Origin: Clostridia bacterium
GTDB lineage: Bacteria > Bacillota > Clostridia > Christensenellales > Aristaeellaceae
Length of the DNA stretch: 64,000 nt
Direction: 5' to 3'
Assembly: GCA_017395065.1 (NCBI GenBank)
Contig: JAFPWH010000024.1
Coordinates: 81,484-145,483, forward strand
A program made the position numbers and the translations under genes. Shown piece after piece: positions 35,483 to 45,482 of this stretch (position 1 is the first letter of the stretch; each line of letters opens with the position of its first letter). Below the pieces are notes generated by a model. The model saw only the letters and a program-made list of their open reading frames with translations, was not told where the DNA came from and did no database searches.

Positions 35483-38110
35483 TCAGATCGACACGATGCT
35501 GATTTTTGAACCGTCGTTGGTTTTGCTGACACGGATCTGCTTTTCGATTCTCCGCTCGAGCTCGCTCATGTGCGAGATCACGCCGATCAGCCGTTTTCCG
35601 TCCGCGAGGGAGGAAAGCAGCTCCAGCGCGGCCGAGAGCGCGTTTTCGTCCAGCGTTCCGAAGCCCTCGTCGATGAACAGCGCGTCCAGGCTGATCGCGC
35701 CGCTTTGCGCCTGCACCATGTCACTTAATCCCAATGCCAGAGAAAGCGAAGCCAGGAAGGATTCGCCGCCGCTCAGCGTGCTCACGTCCCTCCAAAGGCC
35801 CGTCTGCGCGTCCAATACGTCCAGGTCGAGTCCGCTTTTGCTGGCCATATTGGCGGCGGTCTCCCTTACGCGCAGCGTGAACATGCCCTGCGTTAGGAGA
35901 TTCAGGCGGCGGTTTGCGGCGCGCACCACGGCGCGGAAATAGTATTGCTGCACATACGCTTCGAACGTAAGCTTCGCCGTCATGCGCTTTTGGCCGGATA
36001 CGGTGCGGTATACGTCGTCAACGACGGTCCAGTACTCCTGACGGCTGTTCCACTTCTGACGGAGAGACGCGATCGTTTTGCGTACTTCGGCGTTTTTGCT
36101 GAGCCGGAACTCGGTATCCTTGAGCTGCGCAGAGGCGTCGGTGTACTTTTGTGTGCAGTCCGAAAGCTGCGCTTCCAGAACCGCGGTGTCGCGCCTTTGT
36201 TCGTCTTTCAGCAGCTTGCTCAGCCTTTCTATGCGGTCGGCGCAGGCAGCGAGCGCTGCACGGTGTGCGTCGATCTCGCTTTCAAGCCGCTTCATTTCCT
36301 GCTCGCTCAAAACGAAGTGATTCATCTCATCCGCGCTGTCAAAGCCGCTCCCGGTGAGCTTCGTTTCAAATTCCGCTTCGCTTTCGGCAAGGTTTTGCCT
36401 GAGTGTCGCTATGGTTTTTTCGAGTGCAGCGCAGGACGCGCGGGACTGACTCAGTTCAAGCTTCAGATCGTTATGTGCGTTTTGCGCTTCCTTTGCGGTT
36501 TTGCTAAGCGTTTCGAACTGCTTTCTCAAGCTAGCAGCTTCCTTTCGAAGCGCGACTGCCTCTTCATCCGAAGGAATGTGCTTGTCTTCAAGCTCTCTGA
36601 GCAGCGTCGCCTGCTTTTGTTCGAGCGCTTCATATTTGCTCTTCGACTGCTGGTATTGGTTTTCGCTGAGAAGCGAACGGTTTTCCGCTGCGCTCAGTGC
36701 CTCCTTGTCGACGGCGCCCTTGCCGGCCAAAGCGGGGTAGGGGTGATAGGCCGAGCCGCATACGGGGCAGGGGATGCCGGGCTTGAGCTCTTTTGCGATC
36801 AGGCCAGCCTGATTTTTGAAGTAGGCTTCTTTCGCGAGGGCGTATTCCCTTGCGCACTGCGAGCTGTCAAGCGCGTGTGCGTTCAGCGTCTGCTGCGCTT
36901 TGAAAAGCTCGCTCTTTGTGCGCTTCAATCTCTCCAGCGTAATCGACCCGGCTTCGAGCAAGGAGGCGCGCTCCGGAAAACCTTTCGCGTCCTCCGCGTT
37001 TTTCAGGGCTTCCGCTTCCCTTGCCTCAAATTCGGGAAGCTTTTTCAAGGCTTCTTCTTCGGCTGCGGCATAGGCGCTCAAGCTCGCTTCGTTCGCCGCA
37101 AGATCCTTTTTCAGACTGTTTATTCCCTTTTGCAGGCTGATCAGGGGCAGTGCCTTCCGCGCGCGCGAAAGTGCCGCTTCCTTATTCGCGTATTCGTCAG
37201 CCTTTGCGTGCAGGCTTTCCTGCTCACGATTTCCTTCGTCAAGCTCGTCGAAGCGGCGGTTGATCTCCTTTGCGTTCTCGACGGTTTTTACAAGGTTTAT
37301 GCGCGCGGCGTCGCATTTGTCGCGCTCCGTGATGGCGGCAGTCTTTTTGGCTGACTCAAACGCGATCAGATCATCCAGCTCTTTGAGCAGCGCGTCGGCG
37401 TATTTTGCCTCGTGCGAATAGCTTTGGATGCGCTCCGCACCTTCGTAGCCCGCGTCGCAGGAAATGCCACCCGCGGCGTTCAGGAGCTTAAAGTCGATTT
37501 GCTTTCGCTCGCTTTCGCAGGCTGTATACGCGTCCTTCAGGCGCAGCTGAAAATCCTCGAAGCGCTCTGTACCGAAAAGCTTTTGAAACAGCTCTTTTCT
37601 GTCCGTGCTCTTTGCGTTCAGGATCTTCAGAAATTCGCCCTGCGCGATCATCATCGTGCGCGAAAACTGATCCTGTGTAAGGCCGAGGATCTCATAGATC
37701 TTGGCGTTTACGTCGTTGAAGCCGTCCCATTCGGTTTCGTCGTCCTCGTTGATCAGGAGCGCGCTTGCCGGCACGGTCGTATAATCGATGCCGTTTTTCT
37801 TGAGGCGGCGGTATTCGAGTGAGCGCTTGATCCGCCAGGTCGTGCCCCGATGCAAAAAGCGCAGCTCCGCGTAGGTCGGCACGGACGGATCTGCGTAATC
37901 GGAACGAAAGCTTCGGCTGATCCGCCTTTCCTTGCCGGCCGAGCATTCTGCGTACAGCGCAAAGCTGATCGCGTCGAAGATCGTGGTTTTACCGGCGCCC
38001 GTGTCGCCGGCGATCAGATACAGACCCTGGTCGCCGAACAGCGTAAAGTCGATAAAGACATTGCCTCTGTACGAACCGAAAGCCTGGAATTCAAGTGTGA
38101 GCGGCCTCAT
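35483..38110 (-). CDS. sbcC: Exonuclease subunit SbcC (Rad50-like)
   Basis: An 875-residue SMC-like ATPase that pairs with SbcD to cut DNA hairpins and blocked ends. It has Walker A 'GDTGAGKTT' at residue 35, long coiled coils with a zinc-hook 'GIPCPVCGSAYHP' near residue 449, then the ABC signature 'STLSGGESFLASLSLALGLS' and Walker B 'DALFIDEGFGTLDE'. The ATG at 38110 overlaps the sbcD stop by ATGA. A longer in-frame reading starting at 38368 would run over sbcD and carries non-conserved residues, so it is rejected. Confidence 0.95.
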   Translation of the reverse strand: MRPLTLEFQAFGSYRGNVFIDFTLFGDQGLYLIAGDTGAGKTTIFDAISFALYAECSAGKERRISRSFRSDYADPSVPTYAELRFLHRGTTWRIKRSLEYRRLKKNGIDYTTVPASALLINEDDETEWDGFNDVNAKIYEILGLTQDQFSRTMMIAQGEFLKILNAKSTDRKELFQKLFGTERFEDFQLRLKDAYTACESERKQIDFKLLNAAGGISCDAGYEGAERIQSYSHEAKYADALLKELDDLIAFESAKKTAAITERDKCDAARINLVKTVENAKEINRRFDELDEGNREQESLHAKADEYANKEAALSRARKALPLISLQKGINSLKKDLAANEASLSAYAAAEEEALKKLPEFEAREAEALKNAEDAKGFPERASLLEAGSITLERLKRTKSELFKAQQTLNAHALDSSQCAREYALAKEAYFKNQAGLIAKELKPGIPCPVCGSAYHPYPALAGKGAVDKEALSAAENRSLLSENQYQQSKSKYEALEQKQATLLRELEDKHIPSDEEAVALRKEAASLRKQFETLSKTAKEAQNAHNDLKLELSQSRASCAALEKTIATLRQNLAESEAEFETKLTGSGFDSADEMNHFVLSEQEMKRLESEIDAHRAALAACADRIERLSKLLKDEQRRDTAVLEAQLSDCTQKYTDASAQLKDTEFRLSKNAEVRKTIASLRQKWNSRQEYWTVVDDVYRTVSGQKRMTAKLTFEAYVQQYYFRAVVRAANRRLNLLTQGMFTLRVRETAANMASKSGLDLDVLDAQTGLWRDVSTLSGGESFLASLSLALGLSDMVQAQSGAISLDALFIDEGFGTLDENALSAALELLSSLADGKRLIGVISHMSELERRIEKQIRVSKTNDGSKISIVSI

Positions 38111-39225
38111 TTTGCTTCCTCCCATGTGAACAGGTCTCTGAAAAGCGCCAGCTGCTTTTCGCCCGGCTGAACGGAATTGTTCTGCAGCGCGTAAAAATCT
38201 TTGAAAAGGCTCTCCGCGTCCAGGTCTTCCACGTTTTCCGTGTTCGTGACGTCGAGCGTCTGATTGGTCTTGCTGTTGTTGATCGTAAAGCGCAGCATGT
38301 TCGGAAAGACCGTGGTGATCATGCGGCGCGTATCCGGCGGAACGTCCTCGTCGGTAACGCTTACCCAAACGAGGTCTTCGCTGTAGGGCATGAGCATGAT
38401 ATCGGATATGCTGCCTTCGACGCGGCGGACGTCCTTGGGCTGCGGGATCGGAAGCAGCTGTACCTTCGTGTCTCCTTTTTCGCCGACGTCGACAAGTACG
38501 GCGCTCTTTACGTCGTTTTCTTCGCTGAAGGAATATTTGAGCGGCGAACCGGCGTAGCGGATCGTATCCCTGAAAACCTTTTGGGGCTTATGCAGGTGGC
38601 CGAGCGCCACGTAATCAAAACCACTTAAGATCTCCGCGTCGACGCTTTCCAGCGTGCCGATCGTCTTTTCCTCGCTGCCGGAAAGCTCGCCGCCCGTAAT
38701 GAACTGATGGGAAATGAGGACGTTCCGCTTCGAATAATCGATATCCGAATGCGTGAGCACGCATTGTACGGCCTCTGTGCAGGTGCTTATCTTTTCGCCC
38801 GGGTATTTGAGCTTCACGGCGGAAACCCTGACGAAGGGCAGCAGATGGATGTCGATTTCGCCGTATTCGTCCGAAAGGCTGATCTTTTGCGTTTTGCCGT
38901 CAAAGCTTTCGCTGATGTATACGCCGCTTTGCCGAACAAGACTGGCAAGATAGGAGACGCGCTGCGCGTTGTCATGATTGCCGGAAATCACGAAAAGTTT
39001 GATGCTGCGCTCTGCCAGGCCGGAAAGGAAGGCGCTCAGCATTTCCATAGCTTCGGCCTGCGGCGCGCTGCGCTGGTAGATGTCGCCTGCGATGAGCACG
39101 GTGTCTGCCTTGTTGGCGACCGCCATATCCGTAAGCGTTTCGAGCATCTTTGCCTGCTCGTCATAGAGCGGCAGCTCCAACAGGTTTTTGCCGAGGTGAA
39201 GATCGGCGATGTGCAAAAATCTCAT
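38107..39225 (-). CDS. sbcD: Exonuclease subunit SbcD (Mre11-like)
   Basis: A 372-residue metallophosphoesterase nuclease. The five metal motifs are intact: 'IADLHLG', 'IAGDIYQR', 'ISGNHDN', 'LISHQF' and 'GHLHKPQ'. It acts with SbcC in double-strand-break and hairpin processing. First gene of the sbcD-sbcC operon, with a promoter 60 bp upstream. Confidence 0.96.
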   Translation of the reverse strand: MRFLHIADLHLGKNLLELPLYDEQAKMLETLTDMAVANKADTVLIAGDIYQRSAPQAEAMEMLSAFLSGLAERSIKLFVISGNHDNAQRVSYLASLVRQSGVYISESFDGKTQKISLSDEYGEIDIHLLPFVRVSAVKLKYPGEKISTCTEAVQCVLTHSDIDYSKRNVLISHQFITGGELSGSEEKTIGTLESVDAEILSGFDYVALGHLHKPQKVFRDTIRYAGSPLKYSFSEENDVKSAVLVDVGEKGDTKVQLLPIPQPKDVRRVEGSISDIMLMPYSEDLVWVSVTDEDVPPDTRRMITTVFPNMLRFTINNSKTNQTLDVTNTENVEDLDAESLFKDFYALQNNSVQPGEKQLALFRDLFTWEEAK

Positions 39226-39285
39226 ATTCTCACTCTTTCCGGTTCCTGACCAGTCTTATTTTTGGGCAGAGATCTCTTTAACGAT

Positions 39286-39314
39286 ATTGTATCTTAAAAC
39301 CGGCTATTTTACAA
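39286..39314 (-). promoter_or_regulatory. sbcD promoter
   Basis: Minus-strand TTGTAA and TACAAT separated by 17 bp. Confidence 0.6.
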
Positions 39315-39317
39315 GAT

Positions 39318-39349
39318 GCAAAATCCGGCAGCGAAAATTCACTGCCGGA
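39318..39349 (-). terminator. Terminator of the arginine operon
   Basis: Perfect eight-bp stem TCCGGCAG/CTGCCGGA followed by TTTTGC on the minus strand, 28 bp after the carB-dapF stop. The T run overlaps the sbcD promoter region. Confidence 0.8.
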
Positions 39350-39377
39350 TAAGAACGATTGAACGATCAGCCGAGGA

Positions 39378-42300
39378 TCAATATTCAAACTTGCCTTCGA
39401 ACACCATGACGGCGCTGCCCGTGAGCGTTACGCCCTTATCCGAAACGTTGACCGTCATATCGCCACCGGGAAGGTTGACCTTGATGTCCCTGTCTTTCTG
39501 GCAAAGGCCCAGCTTTACCGCGGCGATCGCCGCGGCGCAGGCGCCGGTGCCGCAGGCGAGGGTCTCGCCGCTGCCGCGCTCCCATACGCGCATGCGCAGC
39601 GTGTTCTTGTTTACCACGCGCACGAACTCCGTGTTGACCCTTTCGGGGAAGCAGGGCGCGTATTCGAACGCGGGGCCGACCTTGCTTAAGTCGATTTCGT
39701 CGATGTTGTCCGTAAAGACGACACAATGTCCGTTTCCGATGCTCAGGCAGGTCACGCGATACTCCTTGCCGTCAATGGTGAGCGGCGCGTCGATCAGTTC
39801 GCTTCTTTCGTCCTTTACGGGAACGGCCGCGGCGTCGAAAACAGGCTTGCCCATGTCGACCGAAACGGAGGAAACCTTTCCGTCCCTGATAAAGAGCTTT
39901 AGATGCTTTATACCGCCCGGCGTTTCGACGCTCAGGGTCTCGCTTCTCACATAACCCTTATCGTACATGTATTTGGCAACGCAGCGTATGTTGTTGCCGG
40001 CCATCCTGCCTTCGCTGCCGTCGCGGTTGAACGTGCGCATCCTGAAATCGGCGACGCGGGAAGGCTCGATCAGCACGATGCCGTCGCCGCCGATGCCGTA
40101 ATGCGGCGCGCAGAGGCTCACGCACAGTGACTCGGGGCAGGTGATCCCGCCGTCGAAGTTTTCGATGAAAATGTAGTCGTTGCCGGAATCCTGCATCTTG
40201 GCAAAAGAGATGCTCTTTCGCCAAAGGCGCATGTTGTTGATGTCGACGAGCTCGGTGTTTTGCTGGTTGAAGCGGCTGGCGATGATATCGGTCAGCGCGT
40301 TGGCCGTGTCCAGAGAGGTAAGGCAGGGGATGCCAAGCTGCATCGCGCGCCTGTGCAGCGCGATATAGTCGCCCATCGTCGCATCCTTTACCGCGCCAGT
40401 GTAAACGATATAGCTAAGCGCCTTGCTCTCCATCAGCGAATAGATCTCGTTGCTCTCGGTTGCATTGGAAACGCTCGTCACGTCGATGCCGAGTGCCGCG
40501 ATGGCGGCAGCCGTCCCGCTCGTGGCGTAGAGCTTGATGCCCAGATCGTGGAAGCGCCTGGCGAGGGAAATGATCTCCGGATAGTCGTTTGTTTCTACGC
40601 TGATGAGCACGCCCGCGCCGCCGTGCTCTCCGGGCGTGGGGGTTGTGAAGCCGGCCGCAGTCAGGCCTTTGAACATGGCTTCGGCAAGCGTCCTGCCAAG
40701 GCCCAGCACTTCGCCGGTAGACTTCATTTCGGGGCCGAGGATGGAGTTGGCGTCGTTGAGCTTCTCAAAGGAGAAAACGGGGACCTTTACGGCGTAGTAC
40801 GGGGGCGTTCTGTAGAGCCCCGTACCGAGGCCGAGGTCTTTTAGCTTTGCGCCGAGCATGATGCGCGAAGCGAGATCGACCATGGGCACATTCGTCACCT
40901 TGCTGATGTAGGGCACGGTCCTGGACGCCCTCGGGTTTACCTCGATGACGTACAGTTCGTCCTCATAGATGAGGTACTGAATGTTGACCAGCCCCTGCGT
41001 GCCAAGCGCCAGGGCGAGCTTTACGCTGACCTCTACGATGCGGCTTAAGAATTTGTCGTTCAGGTTGTAGGGCGGATAGACGGCAATGGAGTCGCCGCTG
41101 TGCACGCCGGCGCGCTCGATGTGCTCCATGATGCCGGGGATGAGCACGTCCTCGCCGTCCGAGATCGCGTCGACCTCGAGTTCTATGCCCGGCATGTACT
41201 TGTCTACCAGTACGGGGTTCTCGATGCCGCCGGCCAAAATGCCGCGCATGTACTTTTCCGTCGTCTCGTCGTCGCGGGAGATCGTCATATTCTGGCCGCC
41301 GATGACGTAAGAGGGACGCAGCAAAACGGGATAGCCGAGTTCCTTTGCGGCTTCGAGCGCTTCTTCGAGCGTGTTTACGCCGCGGCCCTTCGGACGGGAA
41401 ATGCCGAAGGTCTCAAGCAGCGCGTCGAACCTTGCCCTGTCCTCGGCGATGTCGATGCTGTCTGCCGAGGTGCCCAGTATCCGTATGCCCTGCTTGTCGA
41501 GGTATTGCGTAAGCTTGATTGCGGTCTGACCGCCGAAGGCGACGACGACGCCCACGGGCTGCTCCACCTTGATGATGTTCATCACGTCCTCGCGGCAGAG
41601 CGGCTCGAAATACAGCCTGTCCGCGGTGTCGTAGTCGGTGGAGACGGTTTCGGGGTTGTTGTTCACGATGACCACGTCATAGCCCATCTCGCGCAGGGTC
41701 CATACGCAGTGCACGGAGCTGTAGTCGAATTCGATGCCCTGGCCTATTCTTATCGGGCCCGAGCCCAAAACCATTACGACGGGCTTTCCGCTTCTGGCAA
41801 AGCTGCGCGCTTCGCATTCCGTGTCGTAACCGGAATAGAAATACGGCGTTTCTGCGTCGAATTCCGCGGCGCAGGTATCCACCATCTTGTAGCTCATTTC
41901 AAGCGATGGCAGATCTTTTGCGCCCGTTAGGCGCCTGATCGCTTCGTCCGTATAGCCGAGGTGCTTGGCTTTGGCGTAGGTTTCGTGATCAATTTGGCTG
42001 TTCGCGATCGACGTTTCAAATTCCGCCATGCCCTTGATTTTATTGAGGAACCACTTGTCGATCTTCGTAAGATTGTAGATTTCGTCGACGCTCACGCCAC
42101 TTTTGAGTGCTTCGAACACGGTGAAAATGCGCCTGTCGTCCTGACGGGTCAGGCGCTCGCGGACCGGCGCGCCATCAAGCGGCGGGCAGGAGAGCGTATC
42201 CAGCGAGATCTCCGCGCCGCGCACTGCCTTCATCAGCGCCATTTCGAAACTGGACGCGATGGCCATGACTTCGCCCGTGGCCTTCATCTGCGTGCCGAGC

Positions 42301-43412
42301 CTGCGGCTGGAACCGGCGAATTTGTCGAAGGGCCATTTGGGAAGCTTTACGACAACGTAGTCGACGGTGGGCTCAAAGAAGGCGCAGGTCTTGCCGGTGA
42401 TGTCGTTTTTGATCTCGTCCAGCGTATAGCCGAGCGCTATTCGCGTGCTGATTTTGGCGATGGGATAGCCGGTCGCCTTCGACGCGAGGGCGGAGGAGCG
42501 TGAAACGCGGGGATTGACTTCGATGACCGCGTATTCGAAGCTGTCCGGATTGAGCGCGAACTGGCAGTTGCAGCCGCCGACGATGCCGATCTCGGAGACG
42601 ATGTTCAGCGCCGCTGACCGGAGCATTTGGAATTCCTTGTTGGACAGCGTGAGCGCGGGCGCGACCACGATGGAGTCGCCCGTATGGATGCCCACGGGAT
42701 CGACGTTTTCCATGGAGCAGACGCTGATGACGTTGCCGGAAGCGTCTCGCATCGTTTCGAACTCGATCTCTTTCCAGCCGCTTACGCACTTTTCTACGAG
42801 GATCTGCGTAATGGGGGAAAGATCGAGGCCGCCTTTAGCGATGACCTTCAGTTCTTCTGCGGTGTTTGCGATGCCGCCGCCCGTGCCGCCGAGCGTGTAG
42901 GCGGGGCGCACGATGACGGGATAGCCGATTTCGTCCGCGACCTTGAGCGCCGTATCGACGTCGTTTGCGATTTCGCTGGGAATGACAGGCTGACCCATGT
43001 TTTTGAGCGTATCCCTGAAAAGCTCGCGGTCTTCGGCTTTTTCGATCGCGTCGATCCCGCTGCCCAAAAGCCGTACGCCGTACTTTTCGAGTACGCCGCT
43101 CCTGCTCAGCTGCATCGCGATGGTGAGGCCCGTCTGCCCGCCGAGCCCCGCTAGCAAGCCGTCGGGGCGCTCCTTTTCGATGATCCTCGCGAGGGTCTGT
43201 GCGGTGAGGGGTTCAAGGTAGATGGCGTCCGCAAGATGCTTGTCCGTCATGATCGTAGCGGGGTTCGAATTTACCAGAACGGTATTGATGCCCTCTGCCT
43301 TCAGGACGCGGCAGGCCTGCGCGCCGGCGTAGTCGAATTCCGCCGCCTGACCGATGACGATGGGACCGGAGCCTATGACCAAAACCTTTTGTATGCTTTT
43401 ATCCTTAGGCAT
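39378..43412 (-). CDS. carB: CarB-DapF fusion: carbamoyl-phosphate synthase large subunit with C-terminal diaminopimelate epimerase
   Basis: One unbroken 1,344-residue frame. Residues 1 to about 1055 are CarB, with two ATP-grasp halves ('VLVIGSGPIVIGQAAEFDYA' and 'VMVLGSGPIRIGQGIEFDY') and the MGS-type allosteric domain ('LYATSGTAAAIAALGID'). From about residue 1061 the chain is a complete diaminopimelate epimerase, with catalytic pair Cys1144 in 'GNNIRC' and Cys1287 in 'GETLACGTGAC'. A Met at 1061 (position 40232) has no ribosome site before it, so separate translation is unlikely. CarB makes carbamoyl phosphate for arginine and pyrimidines; DapF makes meso-DAP for lysine and peptidoglycan. 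Last gene of the arginine operon, overlapping carA by 8 bp. Confidence 0.92.
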   Translation of the reverse strand: MPKDKSIQKVLVIGSGPIVIGQAAEFDYAGAQACRVLKAEGINTVLVNSNPATIMTDKHLADAIYLEPLTAQTLARIIEKERPDGLLAGLGGQTGLTIAMQLSRSGVLEKYGVRLLGSGIDAIEKAEDRELFRDTLKNMGQPVIPSEIANDVDTALKVADEIGYPVIVRPAYTLGGTGGGIANTAEELKVIAKGGLDLSPITQILVEKCVSGWKEIEFETMRDASGNVISVCSMENVDPVGIHTGDSIVVAPALTLSNKEFQMLRSAALNIVSEIGIVGGCNCQFALNPDSFEYAVIEVNPRVSRSSALASKATGYPIAKISTRIALGYTLDEIKNDITGKTCAFFEPTVDYVVVKLPKWPFDKFAGSSRRLGTQMKATGEVMAIASSFEMALMKAVRGAEISLDTLSCPPLDGAPVRERLTRQDDRRIFTVFEALKSGVSVDEIYNLTKIDKWFLNKIKGMAEFETSIANSQIDHETYAKAKHLGYTDEAIRRLTGAKDLPSLEMSYKMVDTCAAEFDAETPYFYSGYDTECEARSFARSGKPVVMVLGSGPIRIGQGIEFDYSSVHCVWTLREMGYDVVIVNNNPETVSTDYDTADRLYFEPLCREDVMNIIKVEQPVGVVVAFGGQTAIKLTQYLDKQGIRILGTSADSIDIAEDRARFDALLETFGISRPKGRGVNTLEEALEAAKELGYPVLLRPSYVIGGQNMTISRDDETTEKYMRGILAGGIENPVLVDKYMPGIELEVDAISDGEDVLIPGIMEHIERAGVHSGDSIAVYPPYNLNDKFLSRIVEVSVKLALALGTQGLVNIQYLIYEDELYVIEVNPRASRTVPYISKVTNVPMVDLASRIMLGAKLKDLGLGTGLYRTPPYYAVKVPVFSFEKLNDANSILGPEMKSTGEVLGLGRTLAEAMFKGLTAAGFTTPTPGEHGGAGVLISVETNDYPEIISLARRFHDLGIKLYATSGTAAAIAALGIDVTSVSNATESNEIYSLMESKALSYIVYTGAVKDATMGDYIALHRRAMQLGIPCLTSLDTANALTDIIASRFNQQNTELVDINNMRLWRKSISFAKMQDSGNDYIFIENFDGGITCPESLCVSLCAPHYGIGGDGIVLIEPSRVADFRMRTFNRDGSEGRMAGNNIRCVAKYMYDKGYVRSETLSVETPGGIKHLKLFIRDGKVSSVSVDMGKPVFDAAAVPVKDERSELIDAPLTIDGKEYRVTCLSIGNGHCVVFTDNIDEIDLSKVGPAFEYAPCFPERVNTEFVRVVNKNTLRMRVWERGSGETLACGTGACAAAIAAVKLGLCQKDRDIKVNLPGGDMTVNVSDKGVTLTGSAVMVFEGKFEY

Positions 43413-44475
43413 TTTTCTTCCCTCCCATCAGCGAAATGAAGCGATCGAACAGGAATTCGGTGTCCCGCGGACCGGAGCAGCCTTCCGGATGGAACTGCAC
43501 GGTAAAGCACTTCTTGTCCGGGTATTCCAGGCCTTCGCAGCTTTGGTCGTTGGCGTTTACGTAGCTTACGAGCGCTTTGCCCTGCATGCTCTCGCTCACG
43601 ACGGCGTAGCCGTGATTCTGGCTCGTGATAAAGCAAATGCCGTCGCTTACGCGCTTGACGGGCTGATTTGCGCCACGATGCCCGTACTTGAGCTTCACGG
43701 TTTTTCCGCCCATGGCGAGAGCGGCGAGCTGATGGCCGAGGCAGATGCCGAATACGGGCAGCTTTCCGATCAGCTTTTTGAGTTCGGCGATGCAGCCGGG
43801 ATTGTCCATCGGGTCGCCCGGGCCGTTGGACAGCATGAGCCCGTCGGGACGGAGGGCAAGGATCTCTTCCGCGCTCGTGTCGTACGGCAGTACCGTCACC
43901 CTGCAGCCCCTCTTTTGAAGGCAGCGCACGATGTTGTGCTTGGCACCGTAATCCATGAGACAGACTTCGTAGCGCTTTTCGCCTTCCGCTTCAAAAACTT
44001 CTTTGTGCTTTATGCTGAGAAGCGCGACCTTGTCCTTCACGCTGTAGGCTTTGACCGCATCGAGGGAAGAAGGAATCTCGGAGCAGATGCAGGCGTTCAT
44101 GACGCCCTGCTCACGGATCAAACGCGTAAGCTGCCTCGTATCGACGCCGGCGATCCCCGGAATGCCTGCGCGCTTCAAATAATCGTCCAGCTTGTACATG
44201 CTGCGGAAATTGGAGGGCTCTTCGCACAGTTCGCGCACGACGTAGCCGCTTAACGCGCTTGTGCCCTCGAAATCTTCCTCGATGACGCCGTAATTGCCGA
44301 TCAGGGGGAAGGTCTGCAGAATGATCTGACCTGCATAGCTTGGGTCTGTCAGCGTTTCCAGATACCCGACGACGCCCGTGGTGAAGACGAGCTCGCCGAT
44401 GCTGTCCTTTTCCGCGCCGATGCGCGTTCCTTCGAAAACCATGCCGTTGGAGAGCACGAGATACGCTTTTTTCAT
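43405..44475 (-). CDS. carA: Carbamoyl-phosphate synthase small subunit
   Basis: A 356-residue glutaminase subunit that feeds ammonia to CarB. Class I amidotransferase marks are 'LMLSNGPGDP', the nucleophile loop 'FGICLGHQLAALA' and 'QFHPEGCSGPRD'. It lies between argF and carB in the arginine operon, which suggests the enzyme is controlled mainly with arginine synthesis. Confidence 0.97.
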   Translation of the reverse strand: MKKAYLVLSNGMVFEGTRIGAEKDSIGELVFTTGVVGYLETLTDPSYAGQIILQTFPLIGNYGVIEEDFEGTSALSGYVVRELCEEPSNFRSMYKLDDYLKRAGIPGIAGVDTRQLTRLIREQGVMNACICSEIPSSLDAVKAYSVKDKVALLSIKHKEVFEAEGEKRYEVCLMDYGAKHNIVRCLQKRGCRVTVLPYDTSAEEILALRPDGLMLSNGPGDPMDNPGCIAELKKLIGKLPVFGICLGHQLAALAMGGKTVKLKYGHRGANQPVKRVSDGICFITSQNHGYAVVSESMQGKALVSYVNANDQSCEGLEYPDKKCFTVQFHPEGCSGPRDTEFLFDRFISLMGGKKNA

Positions 44476-44492
44476 ACGAACACTTCTTTGCT

Positions 44493-45482
44493 TTATAATG
44501 TTGCGGCCATGACGGCCTTTATCGTGTGCATGCGGTTTTCGGCTTCGTCGAACACGATAGAGCTTTCGCCTTCAAATACTTCGTCGCTCACTTCCATGCA
44601 GTCGATGCCGAATTTTTGGTAGATCTCCATGCCGATGCCGGTGTTCAGATCGTGGAAAGAGGGCAGGCAGTGCATGAAGCGGCACTGAGAGCCGGCCGTT
44701 ATCATCACTTCGCCTGTCACCCGATAGGGCAGAAGGTCCTTTATCCGCTTTTCCCAAACGCTCTGATCCTCGCCCATGGAGACCCAGACGTCGGTATAGA
44801 TCACGTGCGCGCCCTTTACGGCGTCCGGTATGCTCTCGCTGAAAAGGATGGAAGCGCCTGTCTTTTGGGTGATTTCTTTGCAGGTAACGGTAAGTGCTTT
44901 CGGGGGGAAGTATTCCCTTGGCGCGCAGACCGTAAAGTTTACGCCAAGCTTCGCGCAGCCGATCATCAGGGAGGAGGCCATGTTGTAGCGGGCGTCTCCC
45001 ATGAAGACGAGCGTTTTTCCTTTCAGGGAACCGAAATGCTCCTGCATCGTGAGCATATCCGCGAGAACCTGCGTCGGGTGATACTCGTTTGTCAGGCCGT
45101 TCCAGGTGGGCACGCCGGAAAATCTTGCCAGCGCTTCGACCCGGTCCTGCCCGTAGCCGCGGTATTCGATGCCGTCGAACATGCGCCCAAGTACCCTCGC
45201 AGTGTCGGCGATGGATTCCTTTTTGCCGATCTGTGAGGCGGAGGGATCGAGGTATACGCTGTGCATGCCCAGGTCGCTCGCGGCGACCTCGAAGGCGCAG
45301 CGCGTGCGCGTGGAGGTCTTTTCAAAAATCAGCGCCACGTTTTTGCCATCGTGCATGCGATGCGGTATGTGCGCGCGCTTTTTTGCCTTGAGCTCGGCTG
45401 CGAGGCTTAAAAAGTATTCGATCTCTTCGGTGCTGAAATCGAGCAGCGTAAGAAAGTTTCTGCCCTTAAGATTTATAGCCAT
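44493..45482 (-). CDS. argF: Ornithine carbamoyltransferase
   Basis: A 329-residue enzyme joining carbamoyl phosphate and ornithine to citrulline. The carbamoyl-phosphate loop 'FEKTSTRTRCAFEVAA', 'NGLTNEYHPTQVLADMLT' and the ornithine-site 'MHCLPSFHD' are seen. Its ATG overlaps the argB stop by 17 bp and follows GGGAG, so coupling to argB is likely. The operon context favours a biosynthetic (ArgF) role over catabolic ArcB. Confidence 0.95.
   Translation of the reverse strand: MAINLKGRNFLTLLDFSTEEIEYFLSLAAELKAKKRAHIPHRMHDGKNVALIFEKTSTRTRCAFEVAASDLGMHSVYLDPSASQIGKKESIADTARVLGRMFDGIEYRGYGQDRVEALARFSGVPTWNGLTNEYHPTQVLADMLTMQEHFGSLKGKTLVFMGDARYNMASSLMIGCAKLGVNFTVCAPREYFPPKALTVTCKEITQKTGASILFSESIPDAVKGAHVIYTDVWVSMGEDQSVWEKRIKDLLPYRVTGEVMITAGSQCRFMHCLPSFHDLNTGIGMEIYQKFGIDCMEVSDEVFEGESSIVFDEAENRMHTIKAVMAATL

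Noticed and set aside
38111..38368. An N-terminal extension of SbcC
   Set aside because: It overlaps sbcD in another frame and carries no SbcC sequence; the ATGA overlap gives the natural start.
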